Source: Gammaproteobacteria bacterium | Lineage (GTDB): Bacteria > Pseudomonadota > Gammaproteobacteria > Enterobacterales > Alteromonadaceae | Assembly (NCBI GenBank): GCA_018825965.1 | Contig: JAHKAA010000051.1 | Span: forward strand, 92,032-134,975 | Direction of reading: 5' to 3' | Length of the DNA stretch: 42,944 bases | Shown here: one piece after another, positions 7,888 through 16,462 of the stretch | Layout: each line of letters begins with the position of its first letter | How positions within the stretch are numbered: the first letter of the stretch is position 1 | The notes under the pieces: model-generated | What the model was told of the DNA's origin: nothing | The model's database searches: none | The model's input: the letters and a program-made list of their open reading frames with translations, nothing else | Position numbers and translations under genes: made by a program

Positions 7888-7990
7888 AGTATCTATTGTG
7901 ATTGTTCCCGCTGAATTTCACAGTAACAGTGTAACCCATAGGCCCATCCGCGCCTTTTGCCCCTTGTCTTTTTTAGCAAGGGGCTTTTTT
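7888..7990 (+). ncRNA. Candidate small RNA ending in a rho-independent terminator
   Basis: The gap between nhaR (leftward) and the DUF4144 gene (rightward) holds a strong rightward terminator with no protein gene ahead of it. About 70-75 bases before the stem is a possible promoter (TATAAC at 7882-7887, weak TTTACT about 16 bases upstream). A transcript of roughly 95-100 bases would start near 7893 and end in the T run at 7985-7990. I do not recognise a known RNA family. The DUF4144 start codon is 67 bases beyond, so a leader with attenuation is the alternative reading. Confidence 0.35.
7959..7990 (+). terminator. Rho-independent terminator
   Basis: GCCCCTTG (7959-7966) pairs with CAAGGGGC (7977-7984) around a ten-base T-rich loop and is followed by six T. 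It has the full form of an intrinsic terminator in the rightward direction. Confidence 0.8.
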
Positions 7991-8057
7991 ATGCAGTGAT
8001 CTTTCAAACTGTAGCTACTTTGCAGATACAATGGCGCAAAAGCGTTAAAGAGTAGTA

Positions 8058-8396
8058 ATGATGATCCAATACCCCGCAATCTTTAAATTCGCAGGTCAGG
8101 ATGAGCTGATTTATCTGGCCGCCCCCGGCAGTTTCGGACAGCAGTATCAGTTACAACAGCCTTATTTAACACCTGAAGATCTGCTGATTGATGCAACAGG
8201 ACAAGCTTATCTGCTGGATCAGCTAAACCTGGATAGTGATGCTTTACCTTCATTATTTCAGCAATTTGAGTTGTCGGAATTAACAGCTCTGGTGCAGGCT
8301 CATTTTTTTGCTTTAGCTCAAAGTTGTGTAGTCAAAATCCAGGCCCCGTCCATCCCTGCCTTGTTTAGCCTTTTGGTTGATGCTGACGAAACATAA
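8058..8396 (+). CDS. DUF4144 domain-containing protein
   Basis: Soluble, acidic protein of 112 residues with no signal peptide or membrane helix. The opening IQYPAIFKFAGQDELIYLA and the later DLLIDATGQAYLL fit the DUF4144 family found in Shewanella and Alteromonas relatives, which has no established function. Two ATG codons in tandem (8058 and 8061) are both possible starts after AGAG at 8049-8052. The gene stands alone and is convergent with the histidine kinase gene 48 bases away. The candidate small RNA or terminator upstream may form part of its leader. Confidence 0.65.
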   Translation: MMIQYPAIFKFAGQDELIYLAAPGSFGQQYQLQQPYLTPEDLLIDATGQAYLLDQLNLDSDALPSLFQQFELSELTALVQAHFFALAQSCVVKIQAPSIPALFSLLVDADET

Positions 8397-8444
8397 CATT
8401 GACTACTGCGATGTTCTGCCAGCACCAGGCCCGTATAAAAGAGT

Positions 8445-10019
8445 TCACTCAGAGCAGACTGGAAAATCGCAATAAAACACTGAGCCTTGCCCAGGTACTG
8501 ATCTGAAATCAATAGTACCTCCCATGGATTCAATGATAGCCCTGCTGATCGCAAGGCCAAGGCCTGTACCTGAGCGGGCTTTGGAGTCTGAGCCATCGGC
8601 CTGGGCAAAACGCTGGAATATTTTTTCCTGAAAATGCAGCGGGATCCCCTCGCCTTTGTCTTCCACCTGAATGCGGATTTTGTTCTCCAGCAGGTAATAA
8701 CTCAGAAAAACCTCAGCCCCACTTTTTGAATACTTAATGGCATTGGACAACAAGTTGCTCAGCACTTGCTGCAGTCTGTGACTGTCCAGTTGCATCATCA
8801 GGGATTCGTTGTTTAATAAAGATAATTGCACTGCAAACCTGTCGGCGTAGGGCTGATTTTGAGTGATTGCCTGCTGACATTCCTGCGCTAAATCACAAGG
8901 CTGCAGATAAAAATCCATTTTCCCTGCACTGAGTTTTTCCATGTCCAGTAAATCATTCACCAGCAACTGCAGTCTTTTGCTGTTCTGACTGGCCACCTTC
9001 AGCATAGCCAGCGCCTTTTCAGGCACAGACCCCAGCACCTGATGGATCACCAGATCCAAAGCCCCACTAATGGCGGTAATAGGTGTACGCAGTTCATGGC
9101 TGACTGTGGAGATAAAATCGGTTTTCATCTGTTCCAGTCGTTTTTGTTCACTGATATCCTGCATCAGCACTAAAGCCCCCAAGAGCTGACCTGAGCGGCT
9201 TTTCAGTTGCTCTCCCCGGCAACGCGCCCAACGTGGCGCCAGGCCTTTGGCCTTAATACAAATATCCTGCCTTACTACAGGTTCGCCGTGAAAAGCTCTG
9301 AGCAAAGGGATCCGGTCAACCGATAATACAGTCTGCCCATCTTCTTCGTATAAGTCGTAATAATGGCTCCACAACTCCGGGTCACATTGGCGCACATCCA
9401 CACAGTGCCAGTCGCGTGCCACCTTGTTAAATTGCTCCAGTTGGCCTTCGCTGTCGCAGGCCACCAAAGCGTCAGGGATAGAATCCAGTAATAAATCCAA
9501 CAACTGTAACTTATGTTCGGTTTGCAGTTTTTGTTTATGTTCGTTCAGGCGCTCCATCACTAAAGCGGCCATTTGGCGCAATACAACTTTGTCCTGCTCC
9601 GTCATTTGTCGTGGCTCAGGAGAAATAATGCATAAAGTGCCCAGAGCATAACCCTGTTCATTGATCAGCGGGCAACCTGCATAAAAGCGAATGTTTGGAA
9701 TAGTACAAACTAAGGGATTGTCGGCAAAACGTTCGTCTTGCGACGCATCTTCGACGATAAAAATATCGGGCTGTAAAATAGCGTGGGCGCAAAAAGCCAG
9801 TTTACGCTCGGTCTGACAGACATCCAGTCCTTGTTTACTTTTAAACCATTGACGCTGCTCATCAATCAGAGATACCAGTGCTATGGGCACCTGAAATAAA
9901 GTGGCGGCCAACGCAGTCACAGCATCAAAAGTCGCATCAGGTTCAGTATCAAGGATCTGTAATTTAAGCAAAGCCTTTAATCTGTTCTGTTCATCTTGGG
10001 GAACTGCGGCAACCTGCAT
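8445..10019 (-). CDS. GAF-PAS sensor histidine kinase (no response regulator beside it)
   Basis: Protein of 524 residues without signal peptide or membrane helix, so a cytoplasmic sensor. Order: GAF domain (about 10-165), PAS domain (about 175-285, LLDSIPDALVACDSEGQ), HisKA with phospho-acceptor His308 in STVSHELRTPITA, then HATPase_c with N box NLLSNAIKYS, G1 DKGEGIP and G2 GTGLGLAIS. The open frame extends to a TTG at 10070, but AGGA stands eight bases before the ATG at 10019, so the later start is chosen. The GAF domain contains several Cys/His residues (FCAHA, TIPNIRFYAGCPL). DUF3703 lies 70 bases upstream in the same direction and may be co-transcribed. With no response regulator nearby, the output is unknown. 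Confidence 0.9.
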   Translation of the reverse strand: MQVAAVPQDEQNRLKALLKLQILDTEPDATFDAVTALAATLFQVPIALVSLIDEQRQWFKSKQGLDVCQTERKLAFCAHAILQPDIFIVEDASQDERFADNPLVCTIPNIRFYAGCPLINEQGYALGTLCIISPEPRQMTEQDKVVLRQMAALVMERLNEHKQKLQTEHKLQLLDLLLDSIPDALVACDSEGQLEQFNKVARDWHCVDVRQCDPELWSHYYDLYEEDGQTVLSVDRIPLLRAFHGEPVVRQDICIKAKGLAPRWARCRGEQLKSRSGQLLGALVLMQDISEQKRLEQMKTDFISTVSHELRTPITAISGALDLVIHQVLGSVPEKALAMLKVASQNSKRLQLLVNDLLDMEKLSAGKMDFYLQPCDLAQECQQAITQNQPYADRFAVQLSLLNNESLMMQLDSHRLQQVLSNLLSNAIKYSKSGAEVFLSYYLLENKIRIQVEDKGEGIPLHFQEKIFQRFAQADGSDSKARSGTGLGLAISRAIIESMGGTIDFRSVPGQGSVFYCDFPVCSE

Positions 10020-10089
10020 CTGTGCGATCCTTAGCTGGCGACAAAAGGGATATCTGAAAACATACCACAAAATGAAGAACTACAGCTGA

Positions 10090-10446
10090 CTACAGAGGCT
10101 CTTTTGTACCTGATAACAAAGCCTGGAGATCCTCAGGGACAGGCAGAGGTTGCATCACCGGATAACGACTGGAACCAGGATTGCCCAAAGGCAAACGTCC
10201 GGTTAAATGACCCAGAGGAGTGAGCAACAGACGAAGTAACTGGCCCCGGATTTCGGGCCAGTTTGTTTGATCTGCCGCCAGTTTCAGCATCAGCCAATGG
10301 CTTTGCAGATGCAATACGAAATTCTGTTGCCCCAGAATATGCGCCCGCTCTAAATGCGACCAGGCTTGTGGCCACAACTGCTGGCGACGCGCCTGCTGCG
10401 CTTGTTTTATCTCAAGGCTATAGGCCTGTTTTGTTGCTGAACACAT
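10090..10446 (-). CDS. DUF3703 family protein
   Basis: Helical, Gln/Leu-rich protein of 118 residues with the features I associate with DUF3703: WSHLERAHILGQ, a histidine-containing helix (HLQSHWLMLKLA), then LTGRLPLGNPGSSRYP. The tetratricopeptide-like AWSHLERAH stretch suggests a small helical scaffold. DUF3703 genes often occur in metal-resistance clusters, which fits its position back to back with the copper genes starting at 10605. Biochemical function is not known. The ATG at 10446 has only a weak upstream GAG as ribosome binding site. Confidence 0.75.
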   Translation of the reverse strand: MCSATKQAYSLEIKQAQQARRQQLWPQAWSHLERAHILGQQNFVLHLQSHWLMLKLAADQTNWPEIRGQLLRLLLTPLGHLTGRLPLGNPGSSRYPVMQPLPVPEDLQALLSGTKEPL

Positions 10447-10604
10447 GAATAAAAATCTCAGTTCTAACTAAACAACCATTACTGTGCCGCGCCTTTGTTA
10501 CTCAGTCAAGGCTTTGTGCTAAGCCGCTTTGGCTTGAATTTTCGGGCTTTTTGTATTAGGGTGGCGGCATTATTTTATCGCTCAACTCTGGCAAGCAAAA
10601 CAGC

Positions 10605-11057
10605 ATGAACAGAAATCGGGGTCGCGTATCCCGCGTGACTTTACTGGTGCTTATCAGCTTACTCTTGTTTAAAGGAGTGGCAGCTGCTGCTATGTTGTGT
10701 TGTGGCCCTGATCATTCAGAACACCAGGCCAGTCATTCGCAATCCTCAGAGACTGATCACAGCATGGTGCAACAGCATGGCCATCACTCTGTGGCAGTTG
10801 AACACAACAGTATGCCGGATGGTTCAGACCAACAGGTCATGGACGAACCTCAGCTTGTGGATCAGCAGATGATGATGGATACCCATCAATTATCCTGTTC
10901 AGGTTGTGCCGTCAGTTGTGCCGCTGCGGTATTGATGGTCAACCCATCGGACTTTATGGCTGAACCCGCACAAAACGAACGTATCCTTGGTTTTACCCCT
11001 TTAGTTTTCCCTCTGACGGCCTCAGGCCTGGAACGACCTCCCCGTTTATACAGCTGA
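10605..11057 (+). CDS. Secreted His/Met/Cys-rich protein, probable copper binding
   Basis: Protein of 150 residues. A basic start and hydrophobic stretch (VTLLVLISLLLFKGVAAAA) form a signal peptide or single anchor. Next comes a Cys pair (MLCCGPDH), a long His/Met/Gln-rich middle (HQASHSQSS, QQHGHHSVAVEHNSM, QQMMMDTHQ) and a Cys cluster CSGCAVSC near residue 100. The chain ends LERPPRLYS. His, Met and Cys clusters in an exported protein beside a multicopper oxidase argue for Cu binding in the periplasm. The layout recalls CopL/DUF2946-type proteins, but I cannot place it firmly in a family. It is the first gene of the rightward copper series. Confidence 0.65.
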   Translation: MNRNRGRVSRVTLLVLISLLLFKGVAAAAMLCCGPDHSEHQASHSQSSETDHSMVQQHGHHSVAVEHNSMPDGSDQQVMDEPQLVDQQMMMDTHQLSCSGCAVSCAAAVLMVNPSDFMAEPAQNERILGFTPLVFPLTASGLERPPRLYS

Positions 11058-11137
11058 TCAGCGTCCCAACACCATCAAAAGCCCGCTTTGGCGCTTTATC
11101 CGGTGTGATTTTTCAGCTTAACTAAACAGGATTTTTT

Positions 11138-11479
11138 ATGTCTCAGCTTATTTATCCGGCGCTTTTTGGCGTCTCGGCCTTGCTTTATTCAGTGCCAACA
11201 GCGGCCTTTGAAGAGCAACAAACTCAAGTACAACCACTGAATTCAGTGATTATACAAAGCCGCACCAAAGACTGGAAACAAGCGAATCAAAAAGTCGCTG
11301 AACTCGGCGGCTGGCAATTTTACGCCAGTGAGACAGCCAGTCATCAGAGCATGAACCATTCAGGGCACAAGAAGCCTGTTGATCACTCACAACACAAGCC
11401 CCCTCATCAAATGGATCATTCACAGCACTCAGAGCCACAACAAACAGGAGATGAGCATGAGCATGAGCATCATCACTAA
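11138..11479 (+). CDS. Exported His-rich protein, probable copper binding
   Basis: Protein of 113 residues with a signal peptide ending near PTAAFEE, a short globular part (SVIIQSRTKDWKQANQKVAELGGWQFYA) and a C-terminal third made of repeated histidine motifs: MNHSGHKKPVDHSQHK, QMDHSQHSE and a final EHEHEHHH. MxHSxH repeats are typical of periplasmic Cu(I)/Cu(II) binding. AGGA sits before the ATG at 11138. The last 23 bases overlap the following TolC-like gene, and the same GAGCAT repeat encodes this tail and the next protein's start. I do not know a named family for it. Confidence 0.65.
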   Translation: MSQLIYPALFGVSALLYSVPTAAFEEQQTQVQPLNSVIIQSRTKDWKQANQKVAELGGWQFYASETASHQSMNHSGHKKPVDHSQHKPPHQMDHSQHSEPQQTGDEHEHEHHH

Positions 11480-12854
11480 ACTGAGCCCGCTGGCGGCTTT
11501 GGTACTGCTGAGCGCCTGCGCCGGAACTTCAGGACTGAATACAACAGATCTGGTGCAGCAACAAGCTGCGGACCAACAAGTGCAACTGGCAGCAACAGAT
11601 CCGGCTTTAAGGGCAGAAGCAGAGCAGGAAATTGCCCTGCTGCTGACTGAACCTCTGACACAACAAAGTGCCAGTCGTATTGCGGTATTAAATAACCCGG
11701 ATTTTCTGGCCGCTTTATCATCGCTGGCCATCAGCAAAGCTCAGTTAACTCAGGCCGGTTTATTACCAAACCCGGGCTTGCGCCTGATCCGAAGCCGTTC
11801 AGAAGAGGGTTACAACACAGAGTCCGATTTCTCACTGAATTTATTTAACCTGATTTTCCTGAATAAAAACAAAGCTATTGCCCAACAACAAGCAAAGCAA
11901 CAACAGCAGCAAGTGGCGTTGCAGCTGATGGATCTGCTGACAAAAAGCCGCAGCGCTTTTATTGAAACCGTAGTAGCAGAGCAGCGCTTTCACTATCTGC
12001 AGACAGTGCAGGAAGCCATAGATGCGTCGGCAGAACTGGCGAACCGTATGTATCAGGTAGGCAATTACAGTGAACTGCAACAAGCCAGGCAGCTAAAGTT
12101 TGCTGCAGAAATTCGCTTACAGCTGGCAAAAACCCAGCAACAACAGCAACAAAGCCGTGAGCAACTTTACCTGTTGTTAGGTTTATCCGATCCAAAAACA
12201 AGGCTGCAATTACCGGCCCATTTGCCTGCTATTCCAGATAAGTTGGCGATGGTGCAGGACATGGAGCAGCAAGCTCTGGCACAACGTCTGGATCTGCAAC
12301 AAGCCAAAGCAAAGTTAGCTCAACTTGAACTGCAACTGGAATTAGAGAAAAACAGCCGCTTTGTCCGGGGGCTGTCCGCTGAAATTGCCGGATCAGTGCA
12401 GCACAGCGCAGAACGTGAACTGGCATTAGGTGTTGAACTGCCCTTGTTTGATTCAGGTGCAGCGCGAATCAGCAAAGCAGAAGCAGAATATCAACAGGCC
12501 TGGTGGCAAGCCAAAGCACTGGAACAAAAAGCCCGCTCTGAAGTGCGGCAGGCTTACGCATTACAGCAAAGTTCGTATCAAATCGCCCGGCATTATCAGG
12601 ATCAATTAGTGCCTTTGGCGCAAAAAATTAACCAACAAAATGTGCTGCGTTACAACGGTATGTTAATTGGCGTATTTGAGCTGATTGCTGATACCCAGGC
12701 TCAGGTAGAAACAGTCACAGGACAAATGACGGCACAGCGGGATTTTTATTTGTCAGAACTGCGCCTGCAACAAGCGGTGTGGGGCAGCCCTTCCCTGCCA
12801 CTGTCGACAGAAACTGACACCACAAACAGCGCTGCCTCTGCAGCTGGCCACTAA
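11457..12854 (+). CDS. TolC-family outer-membrane lipoprotein (efflux channel)
   Basis: Protein of about 465 residues with a lipoprotein signal (LVLLSAC, lipidated Cys21 from the chosen start). It has long Gln/Ala/Leu-rich helices in two repeats, as in the TolC/CusC outer-membrane factor family, including TQAGLLPNPGLRL near the first barrel strand. The open frame begins at 11379. AGGAG at 11446-11450 directly touches the ATG at 11451 and lies six bases before the ATG at 11457, so 11457 is the best start. Such channels join an RND pump and adaptor, yet no pump or adaptor gene is in the window. It lies between a His-rich protein and a multicopper oxidase, so a role in periplasmic copper removal is likely. 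Confidence 0.85.
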   Translation: MSMSIITKLSPLAALVLLSACAGTSGLNTTDLVQQQAADQQVQLAATDPALRAEAEQEIALLLTEPLTQQSASRIAVLNNPDFLAALSSLAISKAQLTQAGLLPNPGLRLIRSRSEEGYNTESDFSLNLFNLIFLNKNKAIAQQQAKQQQQQVALQLMDLLTKSRSAFIETVVAEQRFHYLQTVQEAIDASAELANRMYQVGNYSELQQARQLKFAAEIRLQLAKTQQQQQQSREQLYLLLGLSDPKTRLQLPAHLPAIPDKLAMVQDMEQQALAQRLDLQQAKAKLAQLELQLELEKNSRFVRGLSAEIAGSVQHSAERELALGVELPLFDSGAARISKAEAEYQQAWWQAKALEQKARSEVRQAYALQQSSYQIARHYQDQLVPLAQKINQQNVLRYNGMLIGVFELIADTQAQVETVTGQMTAQRDFYLSELRLQQAVWGSPSLPLSTETDTTNSAASAAGH

Positions 12855-12866
12855 CAGGAGAATGTT

Positions 12867-14252
12867 ATGTTAACCCGTCGAGATTTATTAAAAAAAGTCG
12901 GTGCCATTACAGCTGCTGTAGGTGTTGCCGCCGTCAGCAGAAGCTCTATGGCTGCTTTGCCTGAACCTGTGTTGCAGCAGTCCGCTGATACCATGGACCC
13001 CTTAATTCCAGACACTGGCCGTCCATATAATCCGGTTGTGACCTTAAACGGCTGGACTTTGCCCTGGCGCATGAACCATGGGGTGAAAGAGTTTCACTTA
13101 GTGGCAGAGCCCGTAGTCCGTGAGCTGGCCCCCGGTATGAAAGCCCATTTGTGGGGCTACAACGGTCAGTCACCAGGCCCGACCATTGAAGTGGTCGAAG
13201 GCGACAGAGTACGCATTTTTGTCACCAACAAGTTGCCGGAACATACCTCAGTGCATTGGCATGGTCAGCGTTTACCCAATGGTATGGATGGGGTCGCAGG
13301 TTTAAATCAGCGAGCCATCAAGCCAGGTAAAACCTTTATGTATGAATTTGTCGCACGCCGTCCAGGCACTTTTATGTACCACCCTCATGCCGATGAAATG
13401 GTGCAGATGGCCATGGGCATGATGGGCATGTGGATCACTCATCCAAAAGAGGCGCATCCTCATATTGATGAAGTGGACAGAGATTTTTGTTTTCTGCTCA
13501 ACGCTTACGATATTGAACCAGGCAGCGCTACTCCAAAAATTATGACCATGACTGATTTTAATCTCTGGACCTGGAACAGTAGAGTATTCCCTGGCATCGA
13601 CCCTTTAGTGGTGCGTAAAAATGACAAAGTGCGGATCCGGGTCGGTAACCTGACGATGACCAACCACCCTATTCATATTCATGGCCATGAGTTTACTGTC
13701 ACAGGCACAGACGGAGGCCCTGTGCCTGCTTCAGCACGCTGGCCTGAAGTCACAACAGATGTGGCTGTAGGCCAGATGCGTCAGATCGAACTGATTGCCG
13801 ACGAAGAAGGCGACTGGGCATTTCACTGCCATAAATCGCACCATACGATGAACGCAATGGGCCATGATCTGCCGACGCTGATTGGGGTGGATCACAGTGG
13901 TTTGATGCAAAAAATCAATAAACTGGTGCCGGATTATATGGTGATGGGCGAACGGGGTATGGCTGATATGACCGAAATGAAGATGCCTCTGCCCGCTAAT
14001 ACGCTGCCGATGATGTCTGGTGATGGTCCTTTTGGTTCAGTCGAAATGGGCGGCATGTTCAGTATCTTTAAGGTTCGTCACGATCAGGCTCCGGGCGATT
14101 ACACAGATCCGGGCTGGTATCAACACCCAGCAGGCACAGTAGCGCAGGAATGGACAGGAGCAGTACCTCAGCCTTCTGTCGCTCCAGCCGGGTCCCCTGA
14201 CACTAAGCTGGAGCTGAAAGTCAAAAAACCCGGAGCAGGTCACCCGCATTGA
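12867..14252 (+). CDS. Tat-exported multicopper oxidase
   Basis: Protein of 461 residues with a twin-arginine signal (TRRDLLKKVGAI, then an Ala-rich core ending near SSMAA). All four copper-ligand blocks are present: HWHGQRL, HPHADEM, HPIHIHGHEF and HCHKSHHTMNAM, the last holding the Cys and His type 1 ligands and an axial Met. That makes it a laccase/CopA-type cuprous oxidase acting in the periplasm, oxidising Cu(I) to less toxic Cu(II). AGGAG is six bases before the ATG. It starts 12 bases after the TolC-like gene, so they form one operon. A Met-rich C-terminal segment (MGERGMADMTEMKMPLP) resembles the copper-binding inserts of CueO-like enzymes. A terminator follows. Confidence 0.92.
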   Translation: MLTRRDLLKKVGAITAAVGVAAVSRSSMAALPEPVLQQSADTMDPLIPDTGRPYNPVVTLNGWTLPWRMNHGVKEFHLVAEPVVRELAPGMKAHLWGYNGQSPGPTIEVVEGDRVRIFVTNKLPEHTSVHWHGQRLPNGMDGVAGLNQRAIKPGKTFMYEFVARRPGTFMYHPHADEMVQMAMGMMGMWITHPKEAHPHIDEVDRDFCFLLNAYDIEPGSATPKIMTMTDFNLWTWNSRVFPGIDPLVVRKNDKVRIRVGNLTMTNHPIHIHGHEFTVTGTDGGPVPASARWPEVTTDVAVGQMRQIELIADEEGDWAFHCHKSHHTMNAMGHDLPTLIGVDHSGLMQKINKLVPDYMVMGERGMADMTEMKMPLPANTLPMMSGDGPFGSVEMGGMFSIFKVRHDQAPGDYTDPGWYQHPAGTVAQEWTGAVPQPSVAPAGSPDTKLELKVKKPGAGHPH

Positions 14253-14278
14253 TCCGGCAGATCATCTGCTGAATTTTC

Positions 14279-14309
14279 AACCTCAGCTCCATGCATTGGA
14301 GCTGAGGTT
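14279..14309 (+). terminator. Terminator hairpin after the multicopper oxidase gene
   Basis: AACCTCAGCTCC (14279-14290) pairs perfectly with GGAGCTGAGGTT (14298-14309) around a seven-base loop. Only a short broken T run follows. The stem is strong and ends the copper operon. Confidence 0.75.
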
Positions 14310-14668
14310 TGATTGGAACACACCTTTTTCCGTACAAAAACAAAGCAAAAAAGCAACTTTAAGACAACTATTAGAGCTCTTTTTATATCATTTAGAAATA
14401 ACTAATAACCAAAACAACAAATACACATTTGTTACTAAATGTAATCAAACCCAGCATTTTCGCCGCTCACAGAACACCACTCATCGCACAAAACAGCTCA
14501 GAATACGAAAAAAATGAAAACAAAAGATTAAATTTGATAAATACACCCTATTTACATTAACAAGACATTGACCAATTATCATACGGCCTGCCCATCATAT
14601 TAACTAAATAAGGGACAGGGGCTTCCATGGATGAGGCAATTCACATAACAATAATTTGAGAGAACAAA
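14310..14668. other. AT-rich gap before the protease gene, no gene supported
   Basis: About 360 bases, much richer in A and T than the surroundings. An open frame of 73 codons (14296-14517) begins inside the terminator and has a low-complexity Asn/Thr/Gln/Lys product, so I do not call it. TTGACC at 14568-14573 could be a -35 element but I find no good -10 at normal spacing. GAGAG at 14658-14662 is the likely ribosome binding site of the protease. Confidence 0.5.
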
Positions 14669-16444
14669 ATGCAACATAAAAAATTCAACCTATCCAAAGT
14701 CTCTTTGCTTACTTTGTCTGCACTTTCCTTATTGGCAACTGCTGCTCAGGCTGCTCCGTTAAATGCCCGCGCCAGCTTAGAAGTGAAAGAAACCAAAGCT
14801 GTTGAGCCACCAACCCGCTTTATCGTTAAATACAAAAATGCCGCTACTTTATCTGCTCAGGGTCTGGCCAGCACAGCAACCAGTTCAGTTAATCAGTTAA
14901 AAACTCATGCGGCTTCGGAATTATCCAGCCGTGCCGGTGAACCACTGAGTTATGTGCGAGCTGTGGCTGTTGCAAATCGCCATGTCGTCAGGGCAGAGCG
15001 TCGCCTGTCTAAAGCTGAAACTCAGCGCACCATGGAGTTGTTAGCTCAGGATCCAATGGTAGAGTCGGTGGAAGAAGACCGTATGTTACAAATTGCGGCC
15101 ACTCCAAATGACACTCAATACACCAGTCAGTGGCATTACTATGAATCTACCGGTGGTTTACGCGCTAATACAGCCTGGGATAACGCGACTGGAGCTGGTG
15201 TAGTAGTTGCTGTGTTAGATACAGGTTACCGTCCACATGCCGATTTAAATGCCAACCTTTTGCCTGGTTATGACATGATTTCTGACAGCTTTGTTGGTAA
15301 CGATGGCAATAATCGTGATTCAGACGCCCGTGACCCGGGTGACTGGGTGTTAGCCAACGAATGTGGCGGTAGTCACTCAGCTTCAGACTCATCATGGCAT
15401 GGTACTCATGTCGCAGGTACAGTGGCTGCAGTCACCAACAACGGCTCTGGGGTTGCAGGTGTGGCTTATGGTGCTAAAGTAGTTCCAGTTCGCGTTTTAG
15501 GTAAATGTGGTGGTTATACCTCAGACATTGCTGATGGTATCATCTGGGCTTCAGGCGGCACTGTGTCAGGTGTTCCTGCTAACGCTAACCCTGCTAAAGT
15601 GATCAATATGAGTTTAGGTGGTTCAGGTGCTTGTGATTCCACCACTCAGGCTGCTATTAACTCAGCCCGCTCTCGTGGCACAGTCATTGTGATTGCTTCA
15701 GGCAACGACAATAGCAACGCAAACAACTTCAACCCGGGTAACTGTGCTGGTGTGGTGAACGTTGCTTCAACCAACCGCAGTGGTGGCCGTGCTTATTACT
15801 CTAACTACGGCACTTCAATTGACGTGGCAGCACCAGGTGGTGCTATGAACTCAGCCAACGACCCGAATGGTATTTTATCCACCTACAACACTGGTACTAC
15901 AACGCCAGGTTCTGACAGTTATGCCTACAGTCAGGGGACCTCAATGGCAGCTCCTCACGTTGCTGGTGTTGCTGCATTAATTGCTCAGAAAAAACCAGGT
16001 GCTACACCGGACGAAATTGAAACGATTCTGAAAACCACAACCCGTTCTTTCCCTGCAAGCTGTAACAACTGCGGTACTGGTATTGTTGATGCAGCAGCAG
16101 CTGTAGCTGCAGCTTCTGGTACAGGCGGCGGTGGTGGCACTGGTGCAACGTCGACCATAAACAATATTAGCGTGTCGCGTAATGCATGGAAACATTACAC
16201 AGTGGTGGTTCCTGCAGGCATGAGTGTGCTGACAGTCAATACCTCTGGTGGTTCCGGAGATGCAGACTTGTATGTACGTCGTGGTTCACAACCAACCACT
16301 TCTACTTACGATTGCCGCCCCTATCTGAATGGTAATACTGAAAGCTGTACTTTCAACAACCCTATGGCAGCCACTTACCATATTAGTATCCGTGGTTACA
16401 CTGCTGCTTCAGGCATCACTTTAACGACCTCTTATCAGCCTTAA
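14669..16444 (+). CDS. Secreted subtilisin-like serine protease (S8) with C-terminal PPC domain
   Basis: Preproprotein of 591 residues: signal peptide (about 1-28, ending AAQAAPL), inhibitor_I9-like propeptide (about 48-148), S8 catalytic domain (about 165-480), Gly-rich linker (GTGGGGGTGAT) and a PPC domain (about 495-591, with SGGSGDADLYVRRG). The catalytic triad is Asp184 (AVLDTGY), His244 (HGTHVAG) and Ser425 (GTSMAAPHVAG). Paired cysteines (NECGG, GKCGG, ASCNNCG) fit an exported, disulfide-stabilised enzyme. PPC domains are usually removed after secretion through the type II pathway. It degrades extracellular protein. It stands as a single transcription unit between the two copper loci, with its own terminator. 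Confidence 0.93.
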   Translation: MQHKKFNLSKVSLLTLSALSLLATAAQAAPLNARASLEVKETKAVEPPTRFIVKYKNAATLSAQGLASTATSSVNQLKTHAASELSSRAGEPLSYVRAVAVANRHVVRAERRLSKAETQRTMELLAQDPMVESVEEDRMLQIAATPNDTQYTSQWHYYESTGGLRANTAWDNATGAGVVVAVLDTGYRPHADLNANLLPGYDMISDSFVGNDGNNRDSDARDPGDWVLANECGGSHSASDSSWHGTHVAGTVAAVTNNGSGVAGVAYGAKVVPVRVLGKCGGYTSDIADGIIWASGGTVSGVPANANPAKVINMSLGGSGACDSTTQAAINSARSRGTVIVIASGNDNSNANNFNPGNCAGVVNVASTNRSGGRAYYSNYGTSIDVAAPGGAMNSANDPNGILSTYNTGTTTPGSDSYAYSQGTSMAAPHVAGVAALIAQKKPGATPDEIETILKTTTRSFPASCNNCGTGIVDAAAAVAAASGTGGGGGTGATSTINNISVSRNAWKHYTVVVPAGMSVLTVNTSGGSGDADLYVRRGSQPTTSTYDCRPYLNGNTESCTFNNPMAATYHISIRGYTAASGITLTTSYQP

Positions 16445-16462
16445 TCCCTGGGCTTTTAAGTG

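Noticed and set aside
10521..10535. AAGCC/GGCTT hairpin upstream of the copper series as a CueR site or terminator
   Set aside because: Five base pairs only, no MerR-type promoter spacing, no close T run; too weak to call.
14296..14517. Open frame of 73 codons before the protease gene
   Set aside because: It starts inside the terminator hairpin of the oxidase operon, lies in AT-rich intergenic sequence, has no ribosome binding site that I can see and encodes a low-complexity product.
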